Assembly (NCBI RefSeq): GCF_000797465.1
Contig: NZ_JSWG01000009.1
Location: 124,001 to 188,000 of the forward strand
Origin: Psychroserpens jangbogonensis
GTDB lineage: Bacteria > Bacteroidota > Bacteroidia > Flavobacteriales > Flavobacteriaceae
Length of the DNA: 64,000 nucleotides
Direction of reading: 5' to 3'
Both the position numbers and the translations under genes were made by a program. Shown here piece after piece: positions 43,863 through 52,600 of the stretch. The notes beneath the pieces were generated by a model. That model searched no databases. It was not told the DNA's origin and saw only the letters and a program-made list of their open reading frames with translations. Every line of letters starts with the position of its first letter. Position 1 is the stretch's first letter.

Positions 43863-46800
43863 ATGTTGAATAATTTCAAGAACATACAATCCAAATTAGA
43901 ACAATTCATTAGGAGATTCTATACTAATGAATTAGTCAAAGGCGCTATTTTGTTTTTCGCTATTGGCTTGTTGTATTTAATTGTGACCTTGTTAATTGAG
44001 TATTTCTTGTGGTTAAACCCAACAGCTAGAACTATTTTGTTTTGGGTTTTTATCAGTGTTGAATTAGCATTATTTACAAAGTTTATTGCGTTTCCATTAG
44101 CGAAATTATTCAAACTTAAAAAAGGTATAGATTACGAGGAGGCTTCTCAAATTATTGGAAATCATTTCCCTGAAGTAAGTGACAAGCTACTAAACGTGCT
44201 TCAGCTAAATCATAATAATACCCAATCTGAACTTCTTGAAGCAAGTATCGAACAGAAATCGTCTGAATTAAGTCCGATTCCATTCAAACTGGCTATTAAT
44301 TTTAATAAGAACACCAAGTATTTAAAATATGCCGCAATTCCAATCGCAATTTTACTAGTATCATATTTTACGGGTAAAATAGATTGGTTTAGTGATAGTT
44401 ACGATCGAGTCATTAATTATCAAACAGCTTACGAGCCACCTGCGCCTTTTCAGTTTTTTGTTGCTAATGAAGATATGAATGCTATAGAAAACAAAGAGTT
44501 TAAACTTATTGTTAACACTGCAGGTGATGTCGTTCCGGAAAATGCTCAAATTCATTACAATGGTCAATCCTATTTCCTTCAGCAGTCGGCTCCAGGTCAA
44601 TTTGAATATTTATTTCCTCAGTTAAAAGATGCTTTGAGTTTTAATTTGTCGGCTAACGAAGTGCGTTCAAAAGATTACAGTGTCAATGTGATTAAAGTGC
44701 CTACTTTAGTGAATTTTGAAATGGTTTTAGATTATCCAGCCTACACTCAAAAAAGAGATGAGATTTTAAAGAGTACAGGGAACTCAACAATTCCCGAAGG
44801 AACAAATGTTACATGGAAAGTATCTACGCGATCTACAGATGATGTGGCTTTATATTCTAAGGACACGATTAATTTTAAAAATTTAACCGAAGGAAAGTTT
44901 GAAGCGACTAAACGTATTTATAATAATACGGATTATAGCATTAGTACAAGCAATGCAAATCTTAAAGACTATGAGAATTTGGCATTTTCATTAAACGTTA
45001 TTAAGGACAGTTATCCTGAGCTTAATCTAAAGATGGAAAGAGATTCTATAGATAATCAAACACTTTATTTTTTCGGTCAAGTTAGTGATGATTATGGGTT
45101 GAGTAAGTTGCGATTGGTGTATTATCCATCAACAAACCCGAGTGAAAAGTCATTTGAGAATATACCTATAGCAAAATCAAATTTTGATGAGTTTGTAAGC
45201 GCGTTTCCAAATCAGTTGAATTTAACTGACGGCGTAGATTATGAATTCTATTTTCAAGTATTCGACAATGATGCTATTCATAATTATAAAAGCACAAAGA
45301 GCACTGTTTACAATTACAGAAAACTAACCAAGGAAGAAGAAGAGCAAAAACTACTTCAGGAGCAAAATGAAACAATAAAAGATATAGGTAAAACGTTCGA
45401 AAAGCTTAAAGAACAGGACAAGAAACTTGAGGAGTTTTCTAAAACCCAAAAGGAAAAGGAAGAGTTAAATTTTAATGACAAAAAGAAGTTTGAAAATTTC
45501 TTAAAGCGTCAAAAAGAGCAAGAGCAACTCATGCAAAATTTCAATAAAAAATTGAAAGAAAACCTTGAGGAGTTTCAAAACGAAAACGAAGAAAAGGACC
45601 AGTTTAAAGAGGATTTAAAACAACGTCTTGAGGAGAATGAAGAACAACTCAAGAAGGACGAAAAGCTTTTAGAAGAACTTGAGAAAATGCAAGAGAAAAT
45701 CCAAAAGGAAGAACTTTCTCAAAAACTTGAAGAATTAGCGAAACAGAATAAAAACAAAGAGAGAAGTTTAAAACAACTTTTAGAGCTAACAAAACGCTAT
45801 TATGTAGCCAAGAAAGCCGAAAAACTACAACAGGAGTTGGAGGAATTGGCCGAAGAACAGGAGAAATTGTCTGAAGAAAGCGAAGAAAACAACACGAAAG
45901 AAGAGCAGGAAAAACTAAATAAAAAGTTTGAAGATTTCCAAAAGGAAATGGATGAACTTCAGAAAGAAAATAAGGGTCTTAAAAAGCCAATGGAATTACC
46001 TCAAGATAAACCAACGGAGGAATCTATAAAGCAAGACCAACAGGAGGCAACGGATGCTTTAGAGCAAAAAGAACAAGAAGAACAAGAAGAGAAAGATCCT
46101 GGCGAAAAGGGTGAACAAGGTGAACCAGGAGAAAAACCAGAAAGCCAACCTCAAGATTCGCAGGAAAAAGCAAAGAAGAAACAAAAGCAGGCCGCTCAGA
46201 AAATGAAAGAAATGAGTGGGCAAATGGCTCAAATGATGCAAATGGGAGGTGGAGATCAGGCGCAAGAAGATGCAACCATGCTTAGACAAGTTTTAGATAA
46301 TTTAGTGTTGTTCTCGTTTGATCAAGAAAATTTAATGGATCAATTTAAGAGCATAGAAATTAACCACAACGAATATGGAAAGTTCTTAAGAAAGCAGAGT
46401 AATTTGAGAGAACATTTCGAACATGTTGATGATAGTTTGTTTGCATTATCATTAAGGCAACCAAAAATTTCGGAACAAGTCAATAAACAAATTACAGAAG
46501 TGTTTTTTAATATTGACAAGTCACTCGGACAATTGTCTGAAAATCGATTATATCAAGGGGTCGCTGCTCAACAATATACTATTACAGCTACGAATGAGCT
46601 GGCTAGCTTCTTAAGTGATATTCTTGATAATATGAATGCTCAAATGAAGCCTTCAATGGGTAAAGGAGGAGGCGATATGCAATTGCCAGATATTATCATG
46701 AGTCAAGAACAGTTGAATGGGGAAATGAAGGACGGCATAAAAAAAAGCGAGCAAGGAAAACCAAAGGATGGAGAAGGTGAAAAGGAAGGTGAAAAGGGTA

Positions 46801-47324
46801 AAGAAGGTGAAAAAGGTAAAAAAGGTAAAGAAGGTAAAGAAGGTGAAGATGGAGAGGGCGGAGAAAACGGAAATTCCCAAGGTGATGGAGAAGGTAGTAA
46901 TGAAGACCTTAATGGCGAATTATATCGTATTTATCAACAACAACAACAACTACGTCAGGCTTTAGAAAACAAACTAGGAGAATTAGGTAAGCAAGGCGAC
47001 GGAAAGAAGCTTTTAAAAGATATGGAGGAAGTTGAATTGGATCTAATAAATAAAGGGTTTACAAACCAAACTCTTCAAAAAATGATGGACCTACAACATC
47101 AACTGTTGAAAATGGAAAATGCGACGTTTATGCAAGGCGAAGATAATAAGCGTAAATCCGAAACAGATAATACTACTTTTAAGAACACAACAAATAACAA
47201 GTTGCCTACCGCAAAAGAGTATTTCAACACTACTGAAATTTTAAATAGGCAAGCACTACCTTTGCAGGACGTTTACAAAAAGAAAGTCCAAGAGTATTTT
47301 AAAAAAACAAATGATCAGCTTTAA
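43863..47324 (+). CDS. DUF4175-type large membrane protein with long charged coiled coil
   Basis: A 1153-residue inner membrane protein. Helices near residues 20-40, 47-65 and 148-166 anchor an N-terminal part. Residues 180-490 form beta-sandwich-like domains (PAPFQFFVANEDM, VLDYPAYTQKRDE, QVSDDYGLSKLRLVYYP). From about 490 to 800 runs a very long Glu/Lys/Gln coiled coil with an inserted collagen-like stretch (GEKGEQGEPGEK). A Met-rich segment, a helical domain (about 815-935), a second Gly-Glu-Lys-rich tract (about 960-1015) and a final helical domain follow. It matches my memory of flavobacterial DUF4175 proteins; the role is not established. The gene overlaps ybeY by 14 bases. Confidence 0.8.
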   Translation: MLNNFKNIQSKLEQFIRRFYTNELVKGAILFFAIGLLYLIVTLLIEYFLWLNPTARTILFWVFISVELALFTKFIAFPLAKLFKLKKGIDYEEASQIIGNHFPEVSDKLLNVLQLNHNNTQSELLEASIEQKSSELSPIPFKLAINFNKNTKYLKYAAIPIAILLVSYFTGKIDWFSDSYDRVINYQTAYEPPAPFQFFVANEDMNAIENKEFKLIVNTAGDVVPENAQIHYNGQSYFLQQSAPGQFEYLFPQLKDALSFNLSANEVRSKDYSVNVIKVPTLVNFEMVLDYPAYTQKRDEILKSTGNSTIPEGTNVTWKVSTRSTDDVALYSKDTINFKNLTEGKFEATKRIYNNTDYSISTSNANLKDYENLAFSLNVIKDSYPELNLKMERDSIDNQTLYFFGQVSDDYGLSKLRLVYYPSTNPSEKSFENIPIAKSNFDEFVSAFPNQLNLTDGVDYEFYFQVFDNDAIHNYKSTKSTVYNYRKLTKEEEEQKLLQEQNETIKDIGKTFEKLKEQDKKLEEFSKTQKEKEELNFNDKKKFENFLKRQKEQEQLMQNFNKKLKENLEEFQNENEEKDQFKEDLKQRLEENEEQLKKDEKLLEELEKMQEKIQKEELSQKLEELAKQNKNKERSLKQLLELTKRYYVAKKAEKLQQELEELAEEQEKLSEESEENNTKEEQEKLNKKFEDFQKEMDELQKENKGLKKPMELPQDKPTEESIKQDQQEATDALEQKEQEEQEEKDPGEKGEQGEPGEKPESQPQDSQEKAKKKQKQAAQKMKEMSGQMAQMMQMGGGDQAQEDATMLRQVLDNLVLFSFDQENLMDQFKSIEINHNEYGKFLRKQSNLREHFEHVDDSLFALSLRQPKISEQVNKQITEVFFNIDKSLGQLSENRLYQGVAAQQYTITATNELASFLSDILDNMNAQMKPSMGKGGGDMQLPDIIMSQEQLNGEMKDGIKKSEQGKPKDGEGEKEGEKGKEGEKGKKGKEGKEGEDGEGGENGNSQGDGEGSNEDLNGELYRIYQQQQQLRQALENKLGELGKQGDGKKLLKDMEEVELDLINKGFTNQTLQKMMDLQHQLLKMENATFMQGEDNKRKSETDNTTFKNTTNNKLPTAKEYFNTTEILNRQALPLQDVYKKKVQEYFKKTNDQL
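46768..46868 (+). repeat. Low-complexity tandem repeat coding for Gly-Glu/Lys triplets
   Basis: Nine-base-like units (GAAGGTGAA, AAAGGTAAA variants) repeat about eleven times and encode a collagen-like (Gly-x-y) stretch of the DUF4175 protein. It is in frame and could vary in length by slippage without frameshift. Confidence 0.75.
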
Positions 47325-47721
47325 TTACGAAACCGATTTTGAGTTATCCAATGAAAATGAAATTTCGACATGGATTTCTGGCGTTATTATTTCAGAGAAT
47401 TGTCGAGAAGGAGAGATTAATTATATCTTTTGTACCGATGATTATTTGCATGAAATTAATATGAAATACCTTAATCACGATACCTTAACTGATATTATTA
47501 GTTTTGATTATTCTGTAGGAAAAGAATTACATGGTGATGTTTATGTATCTGTAGATAGAGTTGCTGATAACGCTAAAGATTTTAAGGTTTTATTTAGTGA
47601 AGAATTGAATCGAGTTATGGTTCATGGCGTTCTTCATTATTGTGGATATAAGGACAAGACTGATGATGATAAATCTGTAATGCGTTCTAAAGAAGATTTC
47701 TACATAAAGCAACTGTCTTAA
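47311..47721 (+). CDS. ybeY: Endoribonuclease YbeY (rRNA maturation)
   Basis: A 136-residue zinc endoribonuclease for 16S rRNA 3' processing and ribosome quality control. The family motifs are DYLHEINMKYLNHDTLTDIISF, then GDVYVS and HGVLHYCGYKD. In E. coli the zinc ligands are three His spaced H-x3-H-x5-H; here the third position is Asp, as I recall it being in other Bacteroidota. The start lies 14 bases inside the DUF4175 gene, so translation is probably coupled. The mnmG gene follows after 79 bases, with a promoter between. Confidence 0.93.
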   Translation: MISFNYETDFELSNENEISTWISGVIISENCREGEINYIFCTDDYLHEINMKYLNHDTLTDIISFDYSVGKELHGDVYVSVDRVADNAKDFKVLFSEELNRVMVHGVLHYCGYKDKTDDDKSVMRSKEDFYIKQLS

Positions 47722-47739
47722 TATATTAGTATTTAGACG

Positions 47740-47747
47740 TATATTTG
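47740..47747 (+). promoter_or_regulatory. -7 box of the mnmG promoter
   Basis: TATATTTG, an exact TAnnTTTG match, 53 bases before the mnmG start. The parS-like palindrome falls in the leader between this box and the start codon. Confidence 0.6.
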
Positions 47748-47772
47748 CAAACTGAAAATTTCGAAAACCTAA

Positions 47773-47788
47773 TGTTCCACGTGGAACA
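47773..47788. other. parS: parS-like site (perfect 16-bp palindrome) upstream of mnmG
   Basis: TGTTCCACGTGGAACA is a perfect palindrome. The CACGTG core and flanks match the chromosomal parS form TGTTCCACGTGGAACA/C known from Pseudomonas and differ from the Bacillus form at two symmetric positions. It is the expected loading site of ParB. Confidence 0.75.
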
Positions 47789-47800
47789 ATATTTTAAATT

Positions 47801-49672
47801 ATGTTCAACGACGTATATGATGTCATAGTAGTTGGTGCTGGCCACGCAGGTAGTGAAGCCGCTGCTTCTGCGGCCAACATGGGAAGTAAAACGCTACTCA
47901 TTACCATGAATCTGCAAAACATTGCACAGATGTCATGCAATCCTGCTATGGGAGGAATTGCGAAAGGACAAATTGTAAGAGAGATTGATGCTCTAGGAGG
48001 TTATAGTGGAATAGTAAGTGATACTTCAGCCATTCAATTTAAAATGTTGAATAAATCTAAAGGGCCCGCAATGTGGAGTCCAAGGGTTCAAAGTGATCGA
48101 ATGCGTTTTGCTGAAGACTGGAGATTGCTTTTAGAGCAAACAAAGAACCTTGATTTCTATCAAGAAATGGTATCAGGTTTAATAGTCGAGAACCATAAAG
48201 TTGTCGGAGTTAAAACTTCTCTCGGACTTGAGATTAAAGCAAAAACGGTTGTGTTAACCAATGGAACATTTTTAAATGGATTAATCCATATTGGTGATAA
48301 AAATTTTGGTGGAGGAAGAGCAGGAGAAAGAGCAGCTACTGGAATTACTGAACAGCTTATTGGTTTAGGTTTTGAATCTGGAAGAATGAAAACAGGAACT
48401 CCTCCAAGAGTTGATGGTCGTTCTTTGGATTATTCTAAAATGATTGAGCAACCTGGCGATGAACAGCCGGAAAAGTTTTCTTATTTAGATCGTATTAAAC
48501 CCTTGACAGAACAACGTTCTTGTCATATGACGTACACAAGCCCTGAAGTACATGATTTATTACGTGAGGGCTTTGAGCGTTCTCCAATGTTTAATGGTAG
48601 AATCCAAAGTACTGGACCTAGATACTGCCCTTCAATTGAAGATAAGATTAATCGATTTGCAGATAAAGATCGTCATCAGTTATTTGTTGAACCTGAAGGT
48701 TGGAATACGGTTGAAGTTTATGTGAATGGATTTTCAACATCCTTACCAGAAGACGTTCAGTTTAAGGCTCTAAAATCTGTAGTTGGTTTTGAAAACGTTA
48801 AATTTTTTAGACCTGGTTATGCCATTGAATATGATTATTTCCCACCTACACAATTAAAACATACGTTAGAAACTAAGTTGATTGATGGTTTGTTTTTTGC
48901 AGGACAAATTAATGGAACAACTGGTTATGAAGAAGCTGCTTCTCAAGGACTAATGGCAGGTATAAATGCTGCATTAAAAGTACAAGAGAATGACGAGTTT
49001 ATATTAAAGCGGAATGAAGCCTATATAGGAGTTCTTGTAGACGATTTAATCACTAAAGGAACAGATGAGCCGTATCGTATGTTTACGTCAAGAGCGGAGT
49101 ATAGAACACTCTTAAGACAAGACAATGCCGATTTTAGATTAACACCAAAAGGGCATGAGTTAGGTTTAGCAAGTGAGATTCGTTTACGTCGAATGGAAGA
49201 GAAACAAAAACAGTCTAATAACTTTGTGAATTTTTTCAGAGAAACAAGTATAAAGCCTGAATTAGCAAATCCAGTATTGGAAGCTAAAGGATCTTCTCCT
49301 GTAAAGCAATCTGATAAAATGTTTAAAATGTATTCTCGTCCGAATATTACCGCTCAGGACATGCGTCAATTTGAAGTTGTAGAGAATTACATAAAGGAGA
49401 ACGAATTAGATCGTGAAGTAATAGAACAAACAGAAATTCAAATTAAGTATTCTGGATATATTGAGAAGGAAAAGAATAATGCAGATAAATTGAATCGTCT
49501 CGAGGATTTAAAGATTCCAAAGGGTTTTGATTATGAGAAATTGAAATCTATGAGCACGGAAGCAAAACAGAAATTAACAAAAATTCAACCCGTAACCATT
49601 TCGCAAGCGTCTAGAATTTCTGGTGTTTCACCAGCAGATGTTTCTGTCTTGTTAGTTTATTTAGGACGATAA
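47801..49672 (+). CDS. mnmG: tRNA uridine-5-carboxymethylaminomethyl modification enzyme
   Basis: A 623-residue FAD protein that, with MnmE, modifies the wobble uridine of several tRNAs in the cytoplasm. The FAD-binding motif GAGHAGSEAA is near residues 12-21. MSCNPAMGGIAKGQIVREIDALGG, TGTPPRVDGRS and the Cys-containing RYCPSIEDK region follow, and the helical C-terminal MnmE/tRNA-binding domain ends QASRISGVSPADVSVLLVYL. The length is normal. The gene is framed by two parS-like palindromes. In many bacteria gidA/mnmG lies next to parAB and the origin. Confidence 0.98.
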   Translation: MFNDVYDVIVVGAGHAGSEAAASAANMGSKTLLITMNLQNIAQMSCNPAMGGIAKGQIVREIDALGGYSGIVSDTSAIQFKMLNKSKGPAMWSPRVQSDRMRFAEDWRLLLEQTKNLDFYQEMVSGLIVENHKVVGVKTSLGLEIKAKTVVLTNGTFLNGLIHIGDKNFGGGRAGERAATGITEQLIGLGFESGRMKTGTPPRVDGRSLDYSKMIEQPGDEQPEKFSYLDRIKPLTEQRSCHMTYTSPEVHDLLREGFERSPMFNGRIQSTGPRYCPSIEDKINRFADKDRHQLFVEPEGWNTVEVYVNGFSTSLPEDVQFKALKSVVGFENVKFFRPGYAIEYDYFPPTQLKHTLETKLIDGLFFAGQINGTTGYEEAASQGLMAGINAALKVQENDEFILKRNEAYIGVLVDDLITKGTDEPYRMFTSRAEYRTLLRQDNADFRLTPKGHELGLASEIRLRRMEEKQKQSNNFVNFFRETSIKPELANPVLEAKGSSPVKQSDKMFKMYSRPNITAQDMRQFEVVENYIKENELDREVIEQTEIQIKYSGYIEKEKNNADKLNRLEDLKIPKGFDYEKLKSMSTEAKQKLTKIQPVTISQASRISGVSPADVSVLLVYLGR

Positions 49673-49681
49673 TTTTAAAGA

Positions 49682-49697
49682 TGTTTCACGTGGAACA
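49682..49697. other. parS: parS-like site downstream of mnmG
   Basis: TGTTTCACGTGGAACA has a left half of the Bacillus-type consensus and a right half as in the upstream palindrome; it departs from either by one base. It starts 9 bases after the mnmG stop. Confidence 0.75.
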
Positions 49698-49706
49698 CTA
49701 CTTTTA

Positions 49707-50558
49707 ATGAGTAAAAAAAACATATATCTAACTGTTAAAGACCACTCTGTTTCTGGAGAAGAATTCCAATTGATTTATAATGATCAATTAGAGATGTTAG
49801 AAACTTGTCCTCAGCCTTCAGAAGCACAATTGCCAAAATATTATCAAAGCGAAGATTATATTTCTCATACAGATGCCAAGCGGAATTGGTTTGAAAAAGT
49901 GTATCATTTTATCAAAACAATTGCCTTAAAAAGAAAGCTAAAACTTATCGATTCATTTAATTCTGAAGACAAGAGGCTCTTAGATATTGGATGTGGAACA
50001 GGTGATTTTTTAAAAGTCGCTAAAGATAATCAATGGCATGTTTCTGGAGTTGAACCAAACCCAAATGCAAGAACAATCGCTAATCAAAAAACCAATAATT
50101 CTGTTTTTGATATTGACCAATTATTAAAATTTAAAAAACATAGTTTTGATGTAATTACCCTTTGGCATGTTTTGGAACATCTACCAAAATTAGAAAACCA
50201 TATTGCTGTATTTGAATCACTTTTAAAACCAAGCGGTCGATTAGTAATTGCTGTGCCAAATTATAAAAGCCACGATGCTAATTATTATAAAAGCCACTGG
50301 GCAGCTTTTGATGCTCCTAGACATCTTTGGCATTTTTCTCAAAACGCCATTTCAAAATTAGTACAGCAAAAAGGAATGGATGTTATAAAAACTGAGCCAA
50401 TGACATTTGATGCTTATTATGTGTCTTTGCTTTCTGAAAAATATAAAAATGGATCTATGAACCCTATCAAAGCATTTTGGGTTGGATGGCAGTCAAATAT
50501 TAAAGCAAAACGTTCAGGAGAGTTCTCGTCTTTGATTTACATCATTAAAAAGAGCTAA
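49707..50558 (+). CDS. Class I SAM-dependent methyltransferase
   Basis: A 283-residue cytoplasmic methyltransferase. The SAM-binding motif I is LLDIGCGTGDFLKVAK (about residues 91-106). An N-terminal region with LETCPQPSEAQLPKYYQSEDYISH is typical of a group whose N-terminal part may bind a cofactor or substrate. FDVITLWHVLEHLPK is motif II, GRLVIAVPNYKSHDANYYKSHWAAFDAPRHLWHFS follows. The last pattern (PRHLWHF) recurs in methyltransferases of polysaccharide or lipid carriers, but the substrate is not clear. The gene begins 34 bases after mnmG, just after the second parS-like site. Confidence 0.85.
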   Translation: MSKKNIYLTVKDHSVSGEEFQLIYNDQLEMLETCPQPSEAQLPKYYQSEDYISHTDAKRNWFEKVYHFIKTIALKRKLKLIDSFNSEDKRLLDIGCGTGDFLKVAKDNQWHVSGVEPNPNARTIANQKTNNSVFDIDQLLKFKKHSFDVITLWHVLEHLPKLENHIAVFESLLKPSGRLVIAVPNYKSHDANYYKSHWAAFDAPRHLWHFSQNAISKLVQQKGMDVIKTEPMTFDAYYVSLLSEKYKNGSMNPIKAFWVGWQSNIKAKRSGEFSSLIYIIKKS

Positions 50559-50587
50559 AAACCAATTTTAAGCGATTTAAGGACCAC

Positions 50588-50605
50588 TTAAGGCTTGCGC
50601 CTTAA
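50588..50605 (+). terminator. Weak terminator-like hairpin after the methyltransferase gene
   Basis: TTAAGGC / GCCTTAA, a 7-bp perfect stem with a 4-base loop, 29 bases after the stop. The sequence after it is A-rich, so its strength as a terminator is doubtful. Confidence 0.35.
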
Positions 50606-50746
50606 AAGAATACTTCTAATTTATTTTGATGAAATTAAGCATGTTTTAAGCCTTGATTTTATAATAGATATAATTAATAGGTTTTTTGATTTCCATACAT
50701 ATTATTAATAGTGCTAAATTTTGAAAAATAAGTACAAGCACTTTCT

Positions 50747-50754
50747 TACATTTG
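50747..50754 (+). promoter_or_regulatory. -7 box of the OmpH-like gene promoter
   Basis: TACATTTG, an exact TAnnTTTG match, 21 bases before the ATG at 50776. A TTG at 50721-50723 lies 23 bases ahead and may be the -33 element. Confidence 0.65.
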
Positions 50755-50775
50755 CAAAAATTAAAAGAACTTAAA

Positions 50776-51294
50776 ATGAAAAAATTATTTGGAATACTGG
50801 CAGTAGTATTTGTTTTAACATCTTGTCAAGAGCAACAAAAAATTGCTTACGTAGATAACGCTAAAGTTGTAAATGAATTTCAAAAGAAAGTAGATTTCGA
50901 AAAGATATTTCAAGTTAAAGTAGCAGCGTTTAATAAAAAAGCGGATAGCTTAGAACAAGCGATTCAAATTGAAGCGCAATTATTTCAAGCAAAAGCAGCT
51001 AAGATGCCTCAAAAAAGTGCTGAAACAGAATATCAGGCGTTGCTTCAGAAAAAGCAAATGCAAGATTATCAGTTACAAGGAGAAGAGCAAAGTCTTCAAG
51101 GGGAAGGTCAAAAACAAATAGATACTCTTATTAAAGAAGTGAAAGCGTTTGTTAAGGACTATGGTAAGAAAAATGGTTATACATATATTCTTGGAGCTAA
51201 CGATGCTGGAAGTGTTATGTACGGAACTGAATCAAATGATATTACACAAACTGTTATCGATGCATTGAATGCAGATGCTAAAAAAGAAGAATAG
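50776..51294 (+). CDS. OmpH/Skp-like lipoprotein
   Basis: A 172-residue envelope protein. The lipoprotein signal ends at Cys (VLTSC, residue 17). The mature part starts KIAYVDNAKVVNEF like Skp/OmpH, then a long helical coiled coil (DFEKIFQVKVAAFNKKADSLEQ to GQKQIDTLIKEVKAFVKDYG) and a final strand region GYTYILGANDAGSVMYG. Skp is a periplasmic chaperone of outer membrane proteins. A lipid-anchored version is common in Bacteroidota. A TTG 24 bases upstream is ruled out as the start because it lies inside the promoter. Confidence 0.88.
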   Translation: MKKLFGILAVVFVLTSCQEQQKIAYVDNAKVVNEFQKKVDFEKIFQVKVAAFNKKADSLEQAIQIEAQLFQAKAAKMPQKSAETEYQALLQKKQMQDYQLQGEEQSLQGEGQKQIDTLIKEVKAFVKDYGKKNGYTYILGANDAGSVMYGTESNDITQTVIDALNADAKKEE

Positions 51295-51315
51295 TTTTAA
51301 TTCACATATTAATTT

Positions 51316-51346
51316 AAAAGCCGGTTATAAATTAATCGGCTTTTTT
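51316..51346 (+). terminator. Terminator after the OmpH-like gene
   Basis: AAAAGCCG / CGGCTTTT with a 13-base loop and six T after it. The A-run on the left also allows it to serve the convergent holB gene, whose last codons it covers. Confidence 0.85.
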
Positions 51347-52483
51347 ATGCAATAAACGCGTGAGTTTTATTGAAAGATCGGTAAGGATAATTTTAGAATT
51401 TCCGTTGCGCTCAATATGGTAAATAGCGTCTTGAAGTTCATTAGAAATTTCCAATATATTATTTCCATGAACATAAGGCGCAAAGTTCTCAAGCTTGAAA
51501 GATGTCTTAGGTTCCATAAAAACCAATTCGTCTGCGCTATAATTCATTAGTAATGCTTGCCTGAAAAAGTCAAGACAAAAGTTTAAAAATTGCTTTTGAG
51601 TTTCTCTTCCTGTTTTTGCAATAGTCTCACTCCATGATATCAAATCATGTATGGCGCTTTTATTTCCTTTAGCCTTAAAAGCAGATCTAATCCAAAGCAC
51701 AAACCAGTCTTCAAATTGTGTGTCTTCACTATCGTTATAAACTAAATCACAAGCTTTGTTATAATTTCCATTGGCTTGGTGAGCGATCTTAATGGCATCT
51801 GCTTCTGGAATTTGATAATTTTTGATTAACGCTTTTTTTATCACTTCTTCTGCCAAAGGAGGAAAATGTAATAATTGACATCTGGACTTAATGGTATTTA
51901 TAATTTGTTCTTCATCTTCAGCAATAAGAATAAAGATGGTTTTGTTAGGTGGCTCTTCTATGAGTTTTAAAAGTTTATTGGCAGCAGAAGTATTCATTTT
52001 TTCAGCCATCCAAATCAGCATCACTTTATAACCTCCTTCGTAAGATTTTAAAGCTAAAGCCTTGACAATGTCCTGAGCTTCATCAACACCAATTTGACCT
52101 TGTTTATTATCTATTCCTAATATACGATACCAATCAAAAAGATTTCCATATGGCTGTCTGTTAATAAGTTGCCTCCACTCTTCCATGAAATGGTTAGACA
52201 CAGGGTGACTTTTTATTTTATCATTAGTCGCAACGGGAAATGCAAAATGTAAATCAGGATGCGAGAGATTTTTGAACTTGATATTACACGCTTCGTTTCC
52301 ATTCGTATTTTTTCCATCTGAGTTTTTACATAGTAAGTATTGCGCATAGGCAATTGCCATAGGAAGTGTTCCAGACCCTTCTGGACCAACAAACATTTGC
52401 GCATGTGGTATACGACCATTATCCGCACTTTTTGTAAGGTGGTTTTTAATATGCTCTTGCCCTAAAATTTCTGAAAATAACAT
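51332..52483 (-). CDS. holB: DNA polymerase III delta-prime subunit
   Basis: A 383-residue AAA+ family clamp-loader subunit. The N-terminal nucleotide-binding fold starts LFSEILGQEHIKNHLTKS with VGPEGSGTLPMA as a degenerate P-loop. Sensor and Zn-like regions follow (LLCKNS then EACNIKFKNLSHPDLHF); the usual four-Cys zinc cluster is reduced, which I recall as usual in this family's Bacteroidota branch. NKLLKLIEEPPNKTIFIL and QLLHFPPL are typical of delta-prime. It is convergent with the OmpH-like gene, with a shared terminator. Confidence 0.9.
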   Translation of the reverse strand: MLFSEILGQEHIKNHLTKSADNGRIPHAQMFVGPEGSGTLPMAIAYAQYLLCKNSDGKNTNGNEACNIKFKNLSHPDLHFAFPVATNDKIKSHPVSNHFMEEWRQLINRQPYGNLFDWYRILGIDNKQGQIGVDEAQDIVKALALKSYEGGYKVMLIWMAEKMNTSAANKLLKLIEEPPNKTIFILIAEDEEQIINTIKSRCQLLHFPPLAEEVIKKALIKNYQIPEADAIKIAHQANGNYNKACDLVYNDSEDTQFEDWFVLWIRSAFKAKGNKSAIHDLISWSETIAKTGRETQKQFLNFCLDFFRQALLMNYSADELVFMEPKTSFKLENFAPYVHGNNILEISNELQDAIYHIERNGNSKIILTDLSIKLTRLLHKKAD

Positions 52484-52566
52484 GCTGTAAAGATACTTTT
52501 TTTATAATATTAATTCATGCAAACGTTTTCGTAAAAAAACAACTTTTATCAGTGTCTTTTATTGGT

Positions 52567-52574
52567 TACATTTG
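52567..52574 (+). promoter_or_regulatory. -7 box of the pgk promoter
   Basis: TACATTTG, an exact TAnnTTTG match, 26 bases before the pgk ATG at 52601. Confidence 0.65.
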
Positions 52575-52600
52575 TGATACAATTTTCAAAAAGCAGACTT

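Noticed and set aside
46024-46289. Minus-strand open frames opposite the DUF4175 gene
   Set aside because: They are Phe/Leu-rich mirrors of Glu/Lys codons in a low-complexity coding tract.
47311-47721. YbeY as an inactivated copy because the third zinc His is Asp
   Set aside because: The same change is, as I recall, normal in Bacteroidota YbeY, and all other motifs are kept.
47773-47788. The palindrome as a terminator for ybeY
   Set aside because: It has no loop and no T-run, and an almost identical copy exists after mnmG.
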